A stretch of DNA of 64,000 bases. Origin: Verrucomicrobiia bacterium (GTDB lineage: Bacteria > Verrucomicrobiota > Verrucomicrobiia > Limisphaerales > JADLHS01). The stretch lies in NCBI GenBank assembly GCA_023953615.1, contig JAMLJH010000001.1:409360-473359 (forward strand). Reading direction: 5' to 3'. A program made the position numbers and the translations under genes. The notes below the pieces were generated by a model. That model was given only the letters and a program-made list of their open reading frames with translations. It did not search any database and was not told the origin of the DNA. Below, in pieces: positions 25,762-34,658 of this stretch; position 1 is the stretch's first letter, and each line of letters begins with the position of its first letter.

Positions 25762-27762
25762 TCAAGGCGCGCCAACCGCCCACTCAGTCACCAATCGGCT
25801 TAAGGCCCGCTGCTCGACAACATCGAATTCCAAAAGCGCGTTCGTGTGATTTGCCGCTCCAAACGCAGCGGCCGACACATCCGGTAAATCGTAGGTGTGC
25901 AATTGCAGAATTCCCAAAGTTGGATGGCGAATTTCCGCGGGCACCGGAAAATGAAATTTCACCGTTGCGAAATGATTCGTTGGCAGGAGCCGACGTTCGG
26001 AAAACCATTGCCGATCCGCGTCGTCGGTAATGGAAACGGCAATGGTTGCGCCGGCGGCATTACGGTTCGACTTGGTGACGATTGGCAGGGTCAGGCTGGT
26101 GAAGGCTTGCAGCGCGTCCGGTGACGTAATCCGCAGGCCCCGAGGCGATGCTGATTCGACGTGACCCGGCGGCGCGGCAACGACGGGCAGCGTGGCGAGG
26201 AAATCGCGGGCGTAATTGAAGTATGCGTTCGTGGCAATCGCGTGCCAGTTGTAGCTGTTGTAAAGTTCGGTGCCGGCGGCGTACGCCACCCGCAAATCCC
26301 AGAGGTGCGTCCCAATGGGGCGGCCATCCGTTTCTTCCCGATTCAAATCCGCCCACGGTCCCCATTCGCGAATCCGATCAAAATCCGACGGCACACTCCA
26401 CATGCCTTCGATGCCGGCTCGCGCCCCCTTGACGCGCGCCCAATCCGCCGCCGTCTGATTGATCTTCACGCCGGGAAACAGGAGGTCGAGTTGCAACGAG
26501 TGCGTGTAGAGCGGAAACCGATTCGTCAGCCCCACCGCCATCAGCGCCGCACGCGCGGCATCAACGGTTTTTTGAAAATAACGGCCCGCGTTGCGTTGCA
26601 GCCAGACCAGCTCCGCCGCCGACAAACCATCCGCCGGATCAAGCGTGATACCGTCGCGTTGCGCCGCCGCGATCACGAACGGATTAAAATCCGCCCAACG
26701 CTCCCCCGCCCACTGCGGCGTGTCGCGCGTGGATTGGGTGTCCCAATAACGCGGTTCATTTTCCAGGAAGATGCCGGCGATCCACGCGGTGTCGCCCTGC
26801 GTCAACCGGTCCAAACTCCGCACGGCTTCCCGCAGACGTTGCGCGCGATAATCGTTCAGCCGCGCGCTGTTCAGCGTGAGCCACGGCGTGTCCGACCAGA
26901 CATTCGGTGTGGTGCGACAGTAGTGCGAATTGTAGCGCTTCCCCAGCAATTCGCGCAGCTCGGGGTCGTCGGGATGAGTCGCGTCCGGCGTGTAACAAAT
27001 CTGCTGGTAACGGAGATCGCCAAATTTTCCGCCGTAACCATCCGGGACGTGTCGGGGCGTGCCGTTCCACCAGGAAACCAGACCGAGCAGCACCGGAAGT
27101 CCGGTTTGACGCGACCACTGGCGCGCGGTCGCCAGTTGTTGGTAAACCTGATTGGAGGAGCTGCTGGCGTAATAGATTTCGCGCGAAAAGCCTCGCGAGA
27201 TTTTTCGCTCCGCCGCCCCGGGCAACGAACGCGCGAGTGAGTCCAGTTGCTCTGCTTCCGAAAGGCCATGCCACGGATTGATGATGGTGCCCATCAAATG
27301 AAACTGATCTTCACGACGAATCCGCCGCAAATCCTCGGCGGTAACGCTGCGGAGCCGCACGATCAGCGGCGGATGATTCGTATCGCCCAGATTGGTCAAC
27401 GTAACCGGTCCGGGTGGCGACTGAGCGCAGCGCAGAAAATAGGTGACCGGGCCGAACCCCTTGGCGGCGTAACGCCGTTCGTAAACGGGTAATCCCGGAC
27501 CACTCACGAGGTAATGGTAGGCGCGCGGCGCAACCGATTCCGGGTACGCCTCGGTGATGGCGACGTATTCCGCAGCGGCATTGGTGAGCGTAAAGTTGGC
27601 CGTAGTCGCCACCGGTTGAACTTGCAAGGAAGTGAAATTAGCTCCCACCCAAGCTGAAATTTCCTGCGAAATCGCCGCCGTCGCATTCTCGGGGCGAAGG
27701 CTCAATCCGCCCACGCCCAGCAACACCAGCAAACCAACCATCCCGAGCCGAGATTGCTTCAT
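25762..27762 (-). CDS. secreted glycoside-hydrolase-like protein (clan GH-A type barrel)
   Basis: 666 residues with a signal peptide (MKQSRLGMVGLLVLLGVGGLSL). A beta domain occupies the first 130 residues. A TIM-barrel-like region follows, with TGLPVLLGLVSWWNGTPR and AGIFLENEPRYW; the NEP triplet at residues 335-337 resembles the acid/base motif of clan GH-A. The C-terminal part returns to beta structure (AGATIAVSITDDADRQWFSE). The substrate and exact family are unknown. It begins 3 bases after the pilT-like gene, with AAGG just upstream of the ATG, so it appears to be the last gene of the long sigma-factor operon. Confidence 0.7.
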   Translation of the reverse strand: MKQSRLGMVGLLVLLGVGGLSLRPENATAAISQEISAWVGANFTSLQVQPVATTANFTLTNAAAEYVAITEAYPESVAPRAYHYLVSGPGLPVYERRYAAKGFGPVTYFLRCAQSPPGPVTLTNLGDTNHPPLIVRLRSVTAEDLRRIRREDQFHLMGTIINPWHGLSEAEQLDSLARSLPGAAERKISRGFSREIYYASSSSNQVYQQLATARQWSRQTGLPVLLGLVSWWNGTPRHVPDGYGGKFGDLRYQQICYTPDATHPDDPELRELLGKRYNSHYCRTTPNVWSDTPWLTLNSARLNDYRAQRLREAVRSLDRLTQGDTAWIAGIFLENEPRYWDTQSTRDTPQWAGERWADFNPFVIAAAQRDGITLDPADGLSAAELVWLQRNAGRYFQKTVDAARAALMAVGLTNRFPLYTHSLQLDLLFPGVKINQTAADWARVKGARAGIEGMWSVPSDFDRIREWGPWADLNREETDGRPIGTHLWDLRVAYAAGTELYNSYNWHAIATNAYFNYARDFLATLPVVAAPPGHVESASPRGLRITSPDALQAFTSLTLPIVTKSNRNAAGATIAVSITDDADRQWFSERRLLPTNHFATVKFHFPVPAEIRHPTLGILQLHTYDLPDVSAAAFGAANHTNALLEFDVVEQRALSRLVTEWAVGAP

Positions 27763-27765
27763 ACC

Positions 27766-28827
27766 TTACGAATTTGGGCGGGTGATCTTGTCCGGATGCC
27801 GGGCGCGGCTGATGGCGGTATCGTAGCTGATCAGGCACTTGCAATAGAGATCGTAAAGGCAATCATCCATCAACATCATGCCATCCTTGCGGCCCATCTG
27901 GATGGTGTTTTCCAATTGGTGCAGTTGATTTTCACGGATCAAATTGCGCACCGCGCTGTTGGGGACCAGCAATTCATACGCGAGCATCCGGCGCGAGCGG
28001 TCGGTCGCCGGCAACAATTCCTGCGCAAGAATTCCCTGCAAACCATTGGCCAGTTGCAGGATGATCTGCCGTTGCGCGCTGCCTTCGAACACGCCGATGA
28101 TGCGTTCCAACGCGAGCGCGACATTGGGCGAGTGCATGGTGGCCAGCACGAGGTGGCCGGTTTCCGCGGCGGTGAGAGCCGCGGAGATGGCTTCGTAATC
28201 CCGAATTTCACCAATCACAATGACATCCGGATCCTGGCGCAACACATGGATGAGCGCGCGATGAAACGAGCGCACGTCGGTCAGCACTTCCTGTTGCACC
28301 ACGATGGCGCGACGGTTGGCGTGGACGAATTCGATCGGGTCTTCGATGGTAACGATTTTGCAACGGCGTTCCTGATTGATGAGATCAACGAGGTAATTGA
28401 GGGTTGTGGTCTTGCCCGCGCCGGTGGGGCCGGTGATCAAAACCAGGCCGTTGGGCTTGCGCGCCAGGTCATCAATCTTGGCCGGCAACCCCAATTCCTC
28501 GCGCGTGGCAATGCGTTCCCCGCAGAAGCGAAAACTCATTTCCGGATGGCCGTTGCGGCGATAGAACGTGACGCGCACCCGACCCGCAACGCTGTGCAGC
28601 AATGAAATGCACAGCTCCCACTCCGCCGCGAATTTTTGTCGCTGATGTTCATTCAGCAGACCGTCGGCGATTTCCGTGGCGTCCTCTGGAGTGAGGACGT
28701 CCGCGTCCGCAATGATGATTTCACCGTTGACGCGGAAGGTGGGCGGCACACCGACGACCAGATGCAGATCGGAAGCTTCGTAGTCGGAAGCTACGGACAG
28801 AAAATGATTTAATTTTGCATCGCTCAT
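27766..28827 (-). CDS. pilT: PilT-type ATPase (type IV pilus/secretion superfamily)
   Basis: About 353 residues from the ATG at 28827, which overlaps the previous stop by one base (TGATG). N-terminal PAS-like domain with ASDLHLVVGVPPTFRVNGEI, Walker A GPTGAGKTTT at 133-142, Asp box VTIEDPIEF, Walker B DPDVIVIGEIRDYEA, and His box ETGHLVLATMHSP. It fits the PilT/PilU group that retracts pili. The C-terminal region is long and ends in basic residues. No pilus assembly genes (pilB, pilC, pilQ) are next to it; instead it closes the operon of the AAA/DUF1257 cluster, so its partner machinery is unclear. Confidence 0.88.
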   Translation of the reverse strand: MSDAKLNHFLSVASDYEASDLHLVVGVPPTFRVNGEIIIADADVLTPEDATEIADGLLNEHQRQKFAAEWELCISLLHSVAGRVRVTFYRRNGHPEMSFRFCGERIATREELGLPAKIDDLARKPNGLVLITGPTGAGKTTTLNYLVDLINQERRCKIVTIEDPIEFVHANRRAIVVQQEVLTDVRSFHRALIHVLRQDPDVIVIGEIRDYEAISAALTAAETGHLVLATMHSPNVALALERIIGVFEGSAQRQIILQLANGLQGILAQELLPATDRSRRMLAYELLVPNSAVRNLIRENQLHQLENTIQMGRKDGMMLMDDCLYDLYCKCLISYDTAISRARHPDKITRPNS

Positions 28828-29603
28828 CAGTGCAACCATCGCCGCCGCCAGCCGATTAGTCGAGTCCAGAGACCGGTTTGGGAAAGCTGCGTCAGTGCGT
28901 TTCGGATTTCCGGCGAGTGCGGTTCCAGTTGCAGGGCCTGATTATAAGAATTGCGCGCCAGGCTCGTCAGTCCCAAGGCGCGCTGACAGCGGCCCAATTC
29001 CAACCAGAGCAGAAAATGTCCCGTGTTCGATTCCACCGCCTGTTGGAGCAATTTTAACGCAAGGGCGAACTGTTCGTAATAACCTCGAATCCGCCCCGCC
29101 AGCCAGGTGATGAACCAATCCTGCCGTGCGAGCAGTAGGGCCTTGTCGAAGCAATAATCCGCGCGGGCTTCCTTCCGTGCCAACAACACGTCGCCGCGCG
29201 CCAGCCAGATGTAAGGCGTGTCGCCACGCTCCTCGATTGAGGCATCGGAAAAGGCGAGCGCGGCTTGCAGGTCGCCGCTGCGCCCCAGCGCCACGGCTTT
29301 GGCCGCCAGCAGTTCGGGTTCGTTCGGAAATTTTTCGAGCGCCTTGTCCGCCCACAATTTGGCTTCACGATTTTCGCCCAGCTCGATGAGCATGCGCACC
29401 TGCGCCGTCCAGGCGGCCGCTCGTTCCGGATTGAACTCCAGCACCTTGGCGTAGAACCGCAGCGCGGATTCGAAATGGCCATTCCGAAAAGCGGTTTCCG
29501 CCTCGCTGTAGTAGTAACTCTCGTCCTTGGCCAACGCCTGCCGCGAGTCGGAGAATTGATCCTCCTGCCCGCCTTCAAACTCGAGATTAACAAAACGACT
29601 CAT
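28827..29603 (-). CDS. tetratricopeptide repeat protein
   Basis: 258 residues made of about five TPR-like helical pairs. Clear copies are EAETAFRNGHFESALRFYAK, LLAAKAVALGRSGDLQAALA and WLELGRCQRALGLTSLARNS, the last followed by ALQLEPHSPE. The N-terminus is acidic and low-complexity; the C-terminus is basic (RLIGWRRRWLH), which could contact membrane or nucleic acid. Its start overlaps the preceding S26-like gene by four bases, and its stop overlaps pilT by one. A scaffold role for the cluster is inferred. Confidence 0.85.
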   Translation of the reverse strand: MSRFVNLEFEGGQEDQFSDSRQALAKDESYYYSEAETAFRNGHFESALRFYAKVLEFNPERAAAWTAQVRMLIELGENREAKLWADKALEKFPNEPELLAAKAVALGRSGDLQAALAFSDASIEERGDTPYIWLARGDVLLARKEARADYCFDKALLLARQDWFITWLAGRIRGYYEQFALALKLLQQAVESNTGHFLLWLELGRCQRALGLTSLARNSYNQALQLEPHSPEIRNALTQLSQTGLWTRLIGWRRRWLH

Positions 29604-30466
29604 GGGGTTAGTTGTTTGCGTCCGAACCAGCGGTGAAAGGGTTTGCCAATGAAGTTCGACTGTCGCACGAGCGCCAGTTCCTGCATGGCTTCTGAAAGCA
29701 GAATCCTATTACGGTTGTCAGTTGCCAGATCCGGCCAGATAAACCAGTGATCTTTCGGGACCGTCATCTCTCCGGTCTGGGGCATGTACGCGCGAGCCGA
29801 CTGAATCTTGCCGTTCACCATCAATCCGTTGGGAGTGAATTCAATCCGGTCGCCGGCCACGGCCAGCACCGGACCCAAACCCAACCCTGGCTGAAATCGC
29901 ACGCCGCGATGCGCGCTCCGGAGGATTGGCAATTCGTAAGCGACCCAATCCCCTCGGTGAATGGCGGCGGGCGCGGTGATTTTTTGCACTACGACGACCT
30001 GACCGCGATAACGCAACGGCCGCAGCACCTGCGTTTGCAGCAGGTTTCGCAAGGGAAGATAAATCAACAGGGAAACCAGGAATAAAACAGAGAGCGTGAA
30101 CACCGTCCGCACCCAGAAACCGCGGTTCGCGAGCCACGGACGGCAGAGAAACACCAGGCTGGTGACGTGCGCCGCCAGCAGCAGACCGAGGGCGGTGTCC
30201 GCGATCGGATAGCCGAGCCACACGATGAAGATCGCGGCGAGCAAAGCGCCGCCCAGCATGAGGATCCGACCGATCCGTTTTTCGCCCTGCACCCACAACG
30301 CGAGTCCCGGCCACCAGAGGCCCTTGAAAATTATGCCCCAGGTGAGATCGCCAGGAAGTTGCAGGCGATCAAGGTGCGCATGGCGACGCAACCCGTTGCC
30401 CAGTTGGAACAGCGGGCTGTACCACTTGGCGCGCGGCGGATAATAAGATGAATCGGGATGACGCAT
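29600..30466 (-). CDS. membrane protein with signal-peptidase (S26) fold lacking the catalytic serine motif
   Basis: About 288 residues from the ATG at 30466; an upstream in-frame ATG at 30496 is possible. The first half holds about four membrane helices (RILMLGGALLAAIFIVWLGY; VFTLSVLFLVSLLIYLPL). The second half looks like the signal peptidase I domain: HRGDWVAYELP, PVLAVAGDRIEF and MVNGK, then VPKDHWFIWPD and a GKPFHRWFGR ending. The GxSMxP serine motif is not visible at its usual place (there RYRGQVVVV), and the GDNSxxSxDSR box is replaced by WPDLATDNRN. It may have lost protease activity or be a binding module. Confidence 0.72.
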   Translation of the reverse strand: MRHPDSSYYPPRAKWYSPLFQLGNGLRRHAHLDRLQLPGDLTWGIIFKGLWWPGLALWVQGEKRIGRILMLGGALLAAIFIVWLGYPIADTALGLLLAAHVTSLVFLCRPWLANRGFWVRTVFTLSVLFLVSLLIYLPLRNLLQTQVLRPLRYRGQVVVVQKITAPAAIHRGDWVAYELPILRSAHRGVRFQPGLGLGPVLAVAGDRIEFTPNGLMVNGKIQSARAYMPQTGEMTVPKDHWFIWPDLATDNRNRILLSEAMQELALVRQSNFIGKPFHRWFGRKQLTP

Positions 30467-30525
30467 GTCGCGGTTACAGGTGATCACCGGTTGCACATTT
30501 GACGACGGGACACATGAAACTTCGG

Positions 30526-30726
30526 TTAGTGGCGCTGGTCAATGTTGTATCGCACCTGTTCGTCCGGTTCGTAAAACTCGCTGGTTTCACGTTGCGACTG
30601 CAATTCACCAACGATCTGCGCGAACATTTTCATCGCCTCGAGACAACCCTTGCCTTTGTAGCCCTGGACGTGCAACTCCACGTTTCCGTCCGGACCGATC
30701 GTAATGTCAAATTCGCGTTGCGGCAT
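30526..30726 (-). CDS. DUF2997 family protein
   Basis: 66 residues. MPQREFDITIGPDGNVELHV, then GYKGKGCLEAMK, matches the compact DUF2997 pattern (a beta hairpin, a Gly-Lys-Gly-Cys turn and a helix). DUF2997 genes usually sit beside DUF1257 genes, as here (3-base gap). The Cys in the GKGC turn is conserved in the family. Function is unknown. Confidence 0.85.
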   Translation of the reverse strand: MPQREFDITIGPDGNVELHVQGYKGKGCLEAMKMFAQIVGELQSQRETSEFYEPDEQVRYNIDQRH

Positions 30727-30729
30727 AAA

Positions 30730-31203
30730 TCATCCTTCCCAATGGCGCACTTTCAGGCGAATAGCCTGGTTCGCTTCGGTCTCCTCTTCCACGACGACGA
30801 AGCCGCGCGCCCGGACTTCATCCATCAATTTCTGATACACATATTGTTGCACCACCCGCTGGCTCAACTCCTGGCCCAGCGCGCGCAACTCGTCCGCGCC
30901 CTGCCCCGTGCCGGTCACGCACAGTGACGCCTTGCCGCGCGCATCCCGGGAAAACGTCACGGTGACGCCCTCCCGCATGACGGTCAGGCGTTGATCGCGC
31001 CCCAACTGGTTGGTCACCAACTCGCTTTGTTCAATTTCCAGGTTGATGGCACCGGCTTCCAATGACGCGACGGTGGTGTGGCCGTCTTTAGCGGTCTCGG
31101 CTACGACCTGGTAGCCGAGTGAAGTCGCCGCCGCCACCACCGCCGCGCTGAAAGCGGGCCAGCCGGCAATAACCACCGGAGTTAAAATACAGACGCAACT
31201 CAT
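30730..31203 (-). CDS. DUF1257 (Ycf35-like) protein
   Basis: 157 residues. DUF1257 proteins correspond to the plastid and cyanobacterial Ycf35 frame. The sequence keeps the central pattern AINLEIEQSELVTNQLGRDQRL and a C-terminal helix with YQKLMDEVRARGFVVVEEE. The protein has no membrane helix or obvious active site. It is adjacent to DUF2997 downstream and, after a 164-base gap, to the Ycf46-type ATPase upstream. The recurring company of these three suggests a complex; function is unknown. Confidence 0.83.
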   Translation of the reverse strand: MSCVCILTPVVIAGWPAFSAAVVAAATSLGYQVVAETAKDGHTTVASLEAGAINLEIEQSELVTNQLGRDQRLTVMREGVTVTFSRDARGKASLCVTGTGQGADELRALGQELSQRVVQQYVYQKLMDEVRARGFVVVEEETEANQAIRLKVRHWEG

Positions 31204-31367
31204 AATTTTCCTCTGTCGTTGTCACTGACTACTTGAAAAATCAGACCTGGCTCGCAACCAATCCTCACGCGAAAACCTGTATTTTTTTTCAGGGACGCAA
31301 ACGGGCTGATGCCCAAGCCGTTCAGAACGCAAACGGACCACGGCTGATCCGTTGTTCAAAATCGTGG

Positions 31368-32921
31368 TCAGAACTCCATGCGCCGCAGTTCAACCGCGCT
31401 GTTGATGGGACGCACGACGCTGGCATTGCGCGCCCGGCCCAAAGCCCAATTGCGCTGCGCGGTGATTTTTTCCGCCATGGTTTTAGCCAGCGGCACGGTT
31501 TGTCTCAATGCGGCCAGCACATGATCGGTCGTCAGGTCCGTCTTCTCGTAGAATGCGTCATACAGCGCGCTGTTGATGGCTTCCTCGATTTCCGCGCCGC
31601 TGAATTCGCGGCTCACATCCACCAGGGCCTCGAGTTCGAACTTTTCCGGATCGCGGCCGCGTTTGGCCAGGTGGATGCGAAAAATCTCGGTGCGTTCTTC
31701 TGCCGAGGGCAAATCCACATAGAAAATTTCATCCAGCCGCCCCTTGCGCAGCAGTTCGGGCGGAAGCTGGGAAACATCGTTGGCCGTGGTGACCACAAAC
31801 ACGGGCGCGGTCTTTTCCGAAAGCCATGTGAGGAACGTCCCGAATACGCGCGCGGTCGTGCCGCCATCCGTGGCCCCGGAGCTTTGGGAGCCGACAAACG
31901 CCTTGTCAATTTCGTCCACCCACAACACGGCGGGGGCGATGGATTCCGCCACGCTGATGGCGCGCCGGACGTTTTCCTCGGACGACCCGACCAGGCTGCC
32001 GAACATGCGGCCCATGTCAAAGCGGAGCAGCGGCAGTTGCCACAAATTGGAAACCGCCTTGGCGCACAAACTCTTACCACAACCCTGGACGCCGAGCAGC
32101 AGGATGCCCTTGGGCGGCGGCAGGCCAAACGCGCGCGCTTCGTCGGTGAAGGCCACGGCGCGTTTGTTGAGCCAGTCCTTGAGCACCGTCAGGCCGCCAA
32201 CCCGGGAGAAATTTTCATCCGTCGCGTAATATTCCAGCAAACCGCTTTTGCGAATGATCTGCTGCTTTTCCGAGAACACTTCATTAACGTCGTCGCCGCT
32301 GAGCCGCTCGTCCTTGACGATGATTTTCGCGAAGACATTTTCCGCTTCTCCCAGCGTCAACCCCAGCGCCGCCTGCAACAGGCGCTCGCGCCCGGTGGCG
32401 TCCAGGTCAATGGTCACCTGCTTGAACTGCCGCACGTCGGCGATGATCTTGTCCAGCAACCCGCCGAGGTCTTCGCGGGTGGGCCGCGGATAATTCAGAA
32501 CGGTGATTTCCTTTTCCAGTTCGGTGGGAATTTCCATCACGGGCGAAACCAGCAGGATGGTTTTGAAACTGTTCTTCAAATGCAGCGCAATCTCCTTGAG
32601 TTTGCGCACCACCGCGAAATTGTTCTTCGTGAGGAACGGATGAAAGTCCTTGAACACGAAGATGGCCGGCTCGACCTGCTCAATGACCTGATCCAACGCC
32701 ATCAACGGATCTTTCGTCGCGGCGCTGCGTCCCTTTTGCGATTGGATGGACGTGCCCGCCGGAACGATCCCGGTGCTGTAACTCCACTCGAACACTTTCT
32801 TCTGCCGCTTCCGGGCAATTTCTACCACGTCATTTTGCACCCGCACTTCTTCGCTGGTGATGATGTTGAGGATCGGGTAGCGCGCCCGGATCAGGGTTTC
32901 AAGTTCAGTTTGAAAGTTCAT
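31368..32921 (-). CDS. Ycf46-type AAA ATPase
   Basis: 517 residues. An N-terminal degenerate P-loop-like domain (about 1-230, with [14 protein letters not shown] start and [12 protein letters not shown]) is followed by an active AAA module: Walker A GVQGCGKS at 277-284, Walker [13 protein letters not shown] at 331-342, sensor and arginine-finger region ([20 protein letters not shown]). This two-part arrangement is that of Ycf46, known from plastids and cyanobacteria. The ATPase likely remodels a protein substrate, possibly the small proteins encoded around it. It overlaps the upstream 76-residue gene by 17 bases. Confidence 0.9.
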   Translation of the reverse strand: MNFQTELETLIRARYPILNIITSEEVRVQNDVVEIARKRQKKVFEWSYSTGIVPAGTSIQSQKGRSAATKDPLMALDQVIEQVEPAIFVFKDFHPFLTKNNFAVVRKLKEIALHLKNSFKTILLVSPVMEIPTELEKEITVLNYPRPTREDLGGLLDKIIADVRQFKQVTIDLDATGRERLLQAALGLTLGEAENVFAKIIVKDERLSGDDVNEVFSEKQQIIRKSGLLEYYATDENFSRVGGLTVLKDWLNKRAVAFTDEARAFGLPPPKGILLLGVQGCGKSLCAKAVSNLWQLPLLRFDMGRMFGSLVGSSEENVRRAISVAESIAPAVLWVDEIDKAFVGSQSSGATDGGTTARVFGTFLTWLSEKTAPVFVVTTANDVSQLPPELLRKGRLDEIFYVDLPSAEERTEIFRIHLAKRGRDPEKFELEALVDVSREFSGAEIEEAINSALYDAFYEKTDLTTDHVLAALRQTVPLAKTMAEKITAQRNWALGRARNASVVRPINSAVELRRMEF

Positions 32922-33135
32922 GTGCGGTGATTGGGGTGGCGTGGTTTTCGATCTGGCAGCGGCGGGCGATCTGTTCCGCTTGCGGATTCAAGACCCTGAG
33001 CAGCTCGGCGAAAGCGGTCGTGAGATTATGCACCAGGATTTGACCATCCGGCAGGATCAACAATTCACTGTGCAAACCCGCGGTGGATGCGGCGGGCTTG
33101 GACGGGTTGCTTTGGTGGCGTCTTTGCGTTTTCAT
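32905..33135 (-). CDS. small protein between the radical SAM and AAA genes, unknown
   Basis: 76 residues from the ATG at 33135; its start overlaps the radical SAM stop by four bases (ATGA) and its 3' end overlaps the AAA start by 17 bases, strong signs of coupling. A charged basic N-terminus is followed by LLILPDGQILVHNLTTAFAEL and LNPQAEQIARRC. The single Cys sits at the end of a helix. The longer frame upstream overlaps the radical SAM gene and is not used. No family is recognised; a role as a substrate or adaptor of the ATPase is only a guess. Confidence 0.7.
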   Translation of the reverse strand: MKTQRRHQSNPSKPAASTAGLHSELLILPDGQILVHNLTTAFAELLRVLNPQAEQIARRCQIENHATPITAHELSN

Positions 33136-34001
33136 GGAATCAAATTCAGCCGACACTCTGCGGCGATTTGCCGGGCGCGATGAGTTGCTTCCGGCGTAAC
33201 CGTTCCGCGCAATTCCGCGTGTCGCGTCGCGTGCCACGCGGGCCAAAAGCCACTGCGCAAGTTGACTTTCACTCCCGGCAGTTCCATCGCGAGCCATTCT
33301 GCAACGGGCCGCCAGCAGCAGTCAACGTGGCCGGGCATCAGTAAATGACGCACGATCAACTCGCTATGCGCATTGGCCCAAAGCAGGTTTCCTTTCACCA
33401 CGCGCTCGTAATTTGCGACCTTGGCCAGCCGTCGCGCGCAATCGTCGTTGCCAAATTTGAAATCCGCCAACCACACGTCAAACATGCCGTCAAGCAGAAC
33501 GCGCGCTTCCGCCGAACCGTGCGCGTTGGTTTTCCAGACCAGCCGGGCGGAGTCGGGCAATTCCGCAACGAACGCCAGCGCGGCGGGCAGATGAATCGTC
33601 GGTTCGCCGCCGAGCACCATGACGGTGCGGGCGCCGGCGTTCAACGCCGCCCGCGCGCGCAGGGCCATTTCCCGTGCCGCGAATCCGTTACCCGCCCGGA
33701 CGTTCCAGCTTTGCCGTCCGGTGATGCAGAAATCACAGCGTAAATCGCAGCCGCTCAAGGCCACCGCAAAAGTCGGAATCAACTCCAATTCATCCGAAAC
33801 TTCGATCTGAGCGGAAAAAAAACTCGCGTCCGGTCCGGCGTGACAAAGCCCTGGCTCCCCCGCCAGCCGATTCACACCGCAATGATGCGCGCAGAGTTGG
33901 CAGTTGGCCAACCTGCTCCGTGCGAGCCTGGCCCGCTCCCGAGCCAGAGTCGAACGGGTCCGAGCCGACGGTGGAGCGGCAATGGCTTCGGTGCAAATCA
34001 T
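33132..34001 (-). CDS. radical SAM protein of the PflX type
   Basis: 289 residues. The N-terminus has a separate Cys cluster (Cys34, Cys37, Cys41, Cys53 in ANCQLCAHHCGVNR and GLCHAG), typical of PflX-like proteins. The radical SAM site is CDLRCDFC with Cys85, Cys89 and Cys92, followed by GGEPTIHLPAAL for SAM binding. PflX-like proteins resemble the activating enzyme of pyruvate formate-lyase, but most have no known target. No glycyl-radical enzyme is in the window. It overlaps the rhomboid-like gene by four bases and the next small gene by four. The target of the chemistry is unknown. Confidence 0.9.
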   Translation of the reverse strand: MICTEAIAAPPSARTRSTLARERARLARSRLANCQLCAHHCGVNRLAGEPGLCHAGPDASFFSAQIEVSDELELIPTFAVALSGCDLRCDFCITGRQSWNVRAGNGFAAREMALRARAALNAGARTVMVLGGEPTIHLPAALAFVAELPDSARLVWKTNAHGSAEARVLLDGMFDVWLADFKFGNDDCARRLAKVANYERVVKGNLLWANAHSELIVRHLLMPGHVDCCWRPVAEWLAMELPGVKVNLRSGFWPAWHATRHAELRGTVTPEATHRARQIAAECRLNLIP

Positions 34002-34654
34002 AGCTCCAACCTCCCCATCCGCTCTGAAGACACGACGCGGCTGTCACCGCGACGCACCATTTTTCCGCGCAGCCAGACGAAGCATAATCCCGCAGGCACG
34101 CCACCAAGCATGATGCCGGCGTTCACCAGTCCCGCGCACGGCAACATGATGACGAAACCAATTACGATCATCAGAATGGCCGCCTGACGCGCCGTCATTT
34201 CCCAAATAAACCAAAAGAGAATTTTTTCATAGGGAAACAGCCGTCCCCAGGCAGCCAGCAATCCGAAGACGACCGGCGCGGTTCCCACAATCAGACGCGG
34301 GCTGGCTGGTTGAATGACCACCTTGAGCAAGCCGACAGCCAATACGGCCAGAAGACAACACGACCACAGTTCCCAACGCGTCCAAACCCGCTCCAGCCAA
34401 ACTCCGATAAACAGGATCAAGATCCAGTTGAACAGAAAATCCCAGAGGGTCGCCGGGAGCAGCGCGTAGGTGATCAGCGTCCAAACCCAGCCATGCCAGA
34501 AGCGCGGACCGTCGAGGGCGAGCCAGCGGTAGAGATCGTAAGTGTGAGAGAACACTCCGATCAGCGCGGTCAATCCCGCAACCGCCAGGATGAGCATGAT
34601 CAGCCGCACCCCCGGCGTGAGCGGACCGATAAAACGATGCCAGACGGTTTTCAT
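33998..34654 (-). CDS. rhomboid-fold membrane protein without catalytic residues
   Basis: 218 residues with about six membrane helices in rhomboid order. Landmarks of the fold remain: WDFLFNWILILFIGVWLERVW, the L1 and helix 2-3 region, then GTAPVVFGLLAAWGRLFPYEK and AGIMLGGVPAGL. In active rhomboids the GTAPVVFG segment would contain GxSG, but here the serine is Ala126, and the catalytic His in the last helix is absent (NAGIMLGG). So this is a predicted inactive, binding-type rhomboid. The overlapping start with the radical SAM gene shows operon membership. Similarity was judged by motif order. Confidence 0.75.
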   Translation of the reverse strand: MKTVWHRFIGPLTPGVRLIMLILAVAGLTALIGVFSHTYDLYRWLALDGPRFWHGWVWTLITYALLPATLWDFLFNWILILFIGVWLERVWTRWELWSCCLLAVLAVGLLKVVIQPASPRLIVGTAPVVFGLLAAWGRLFPYEKILFWFIWEMTARQAAILMIVIGFVIMLPCAGLVNAGIMLGGVPAGLCFVWLRGKMVRRGDSRVVSSERMGRLEL

Positions 34655-34658
34655 GGAA

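Noticed and set aside
31233..32930. 565-residue open frame on the plus strand
   Set aside because: It lies opposite the Ycf46-type AAA gene, is rich in His, Arg and Gln as expected of a complement frame, and has no domain. The minus strand carries clear Walker motifs.
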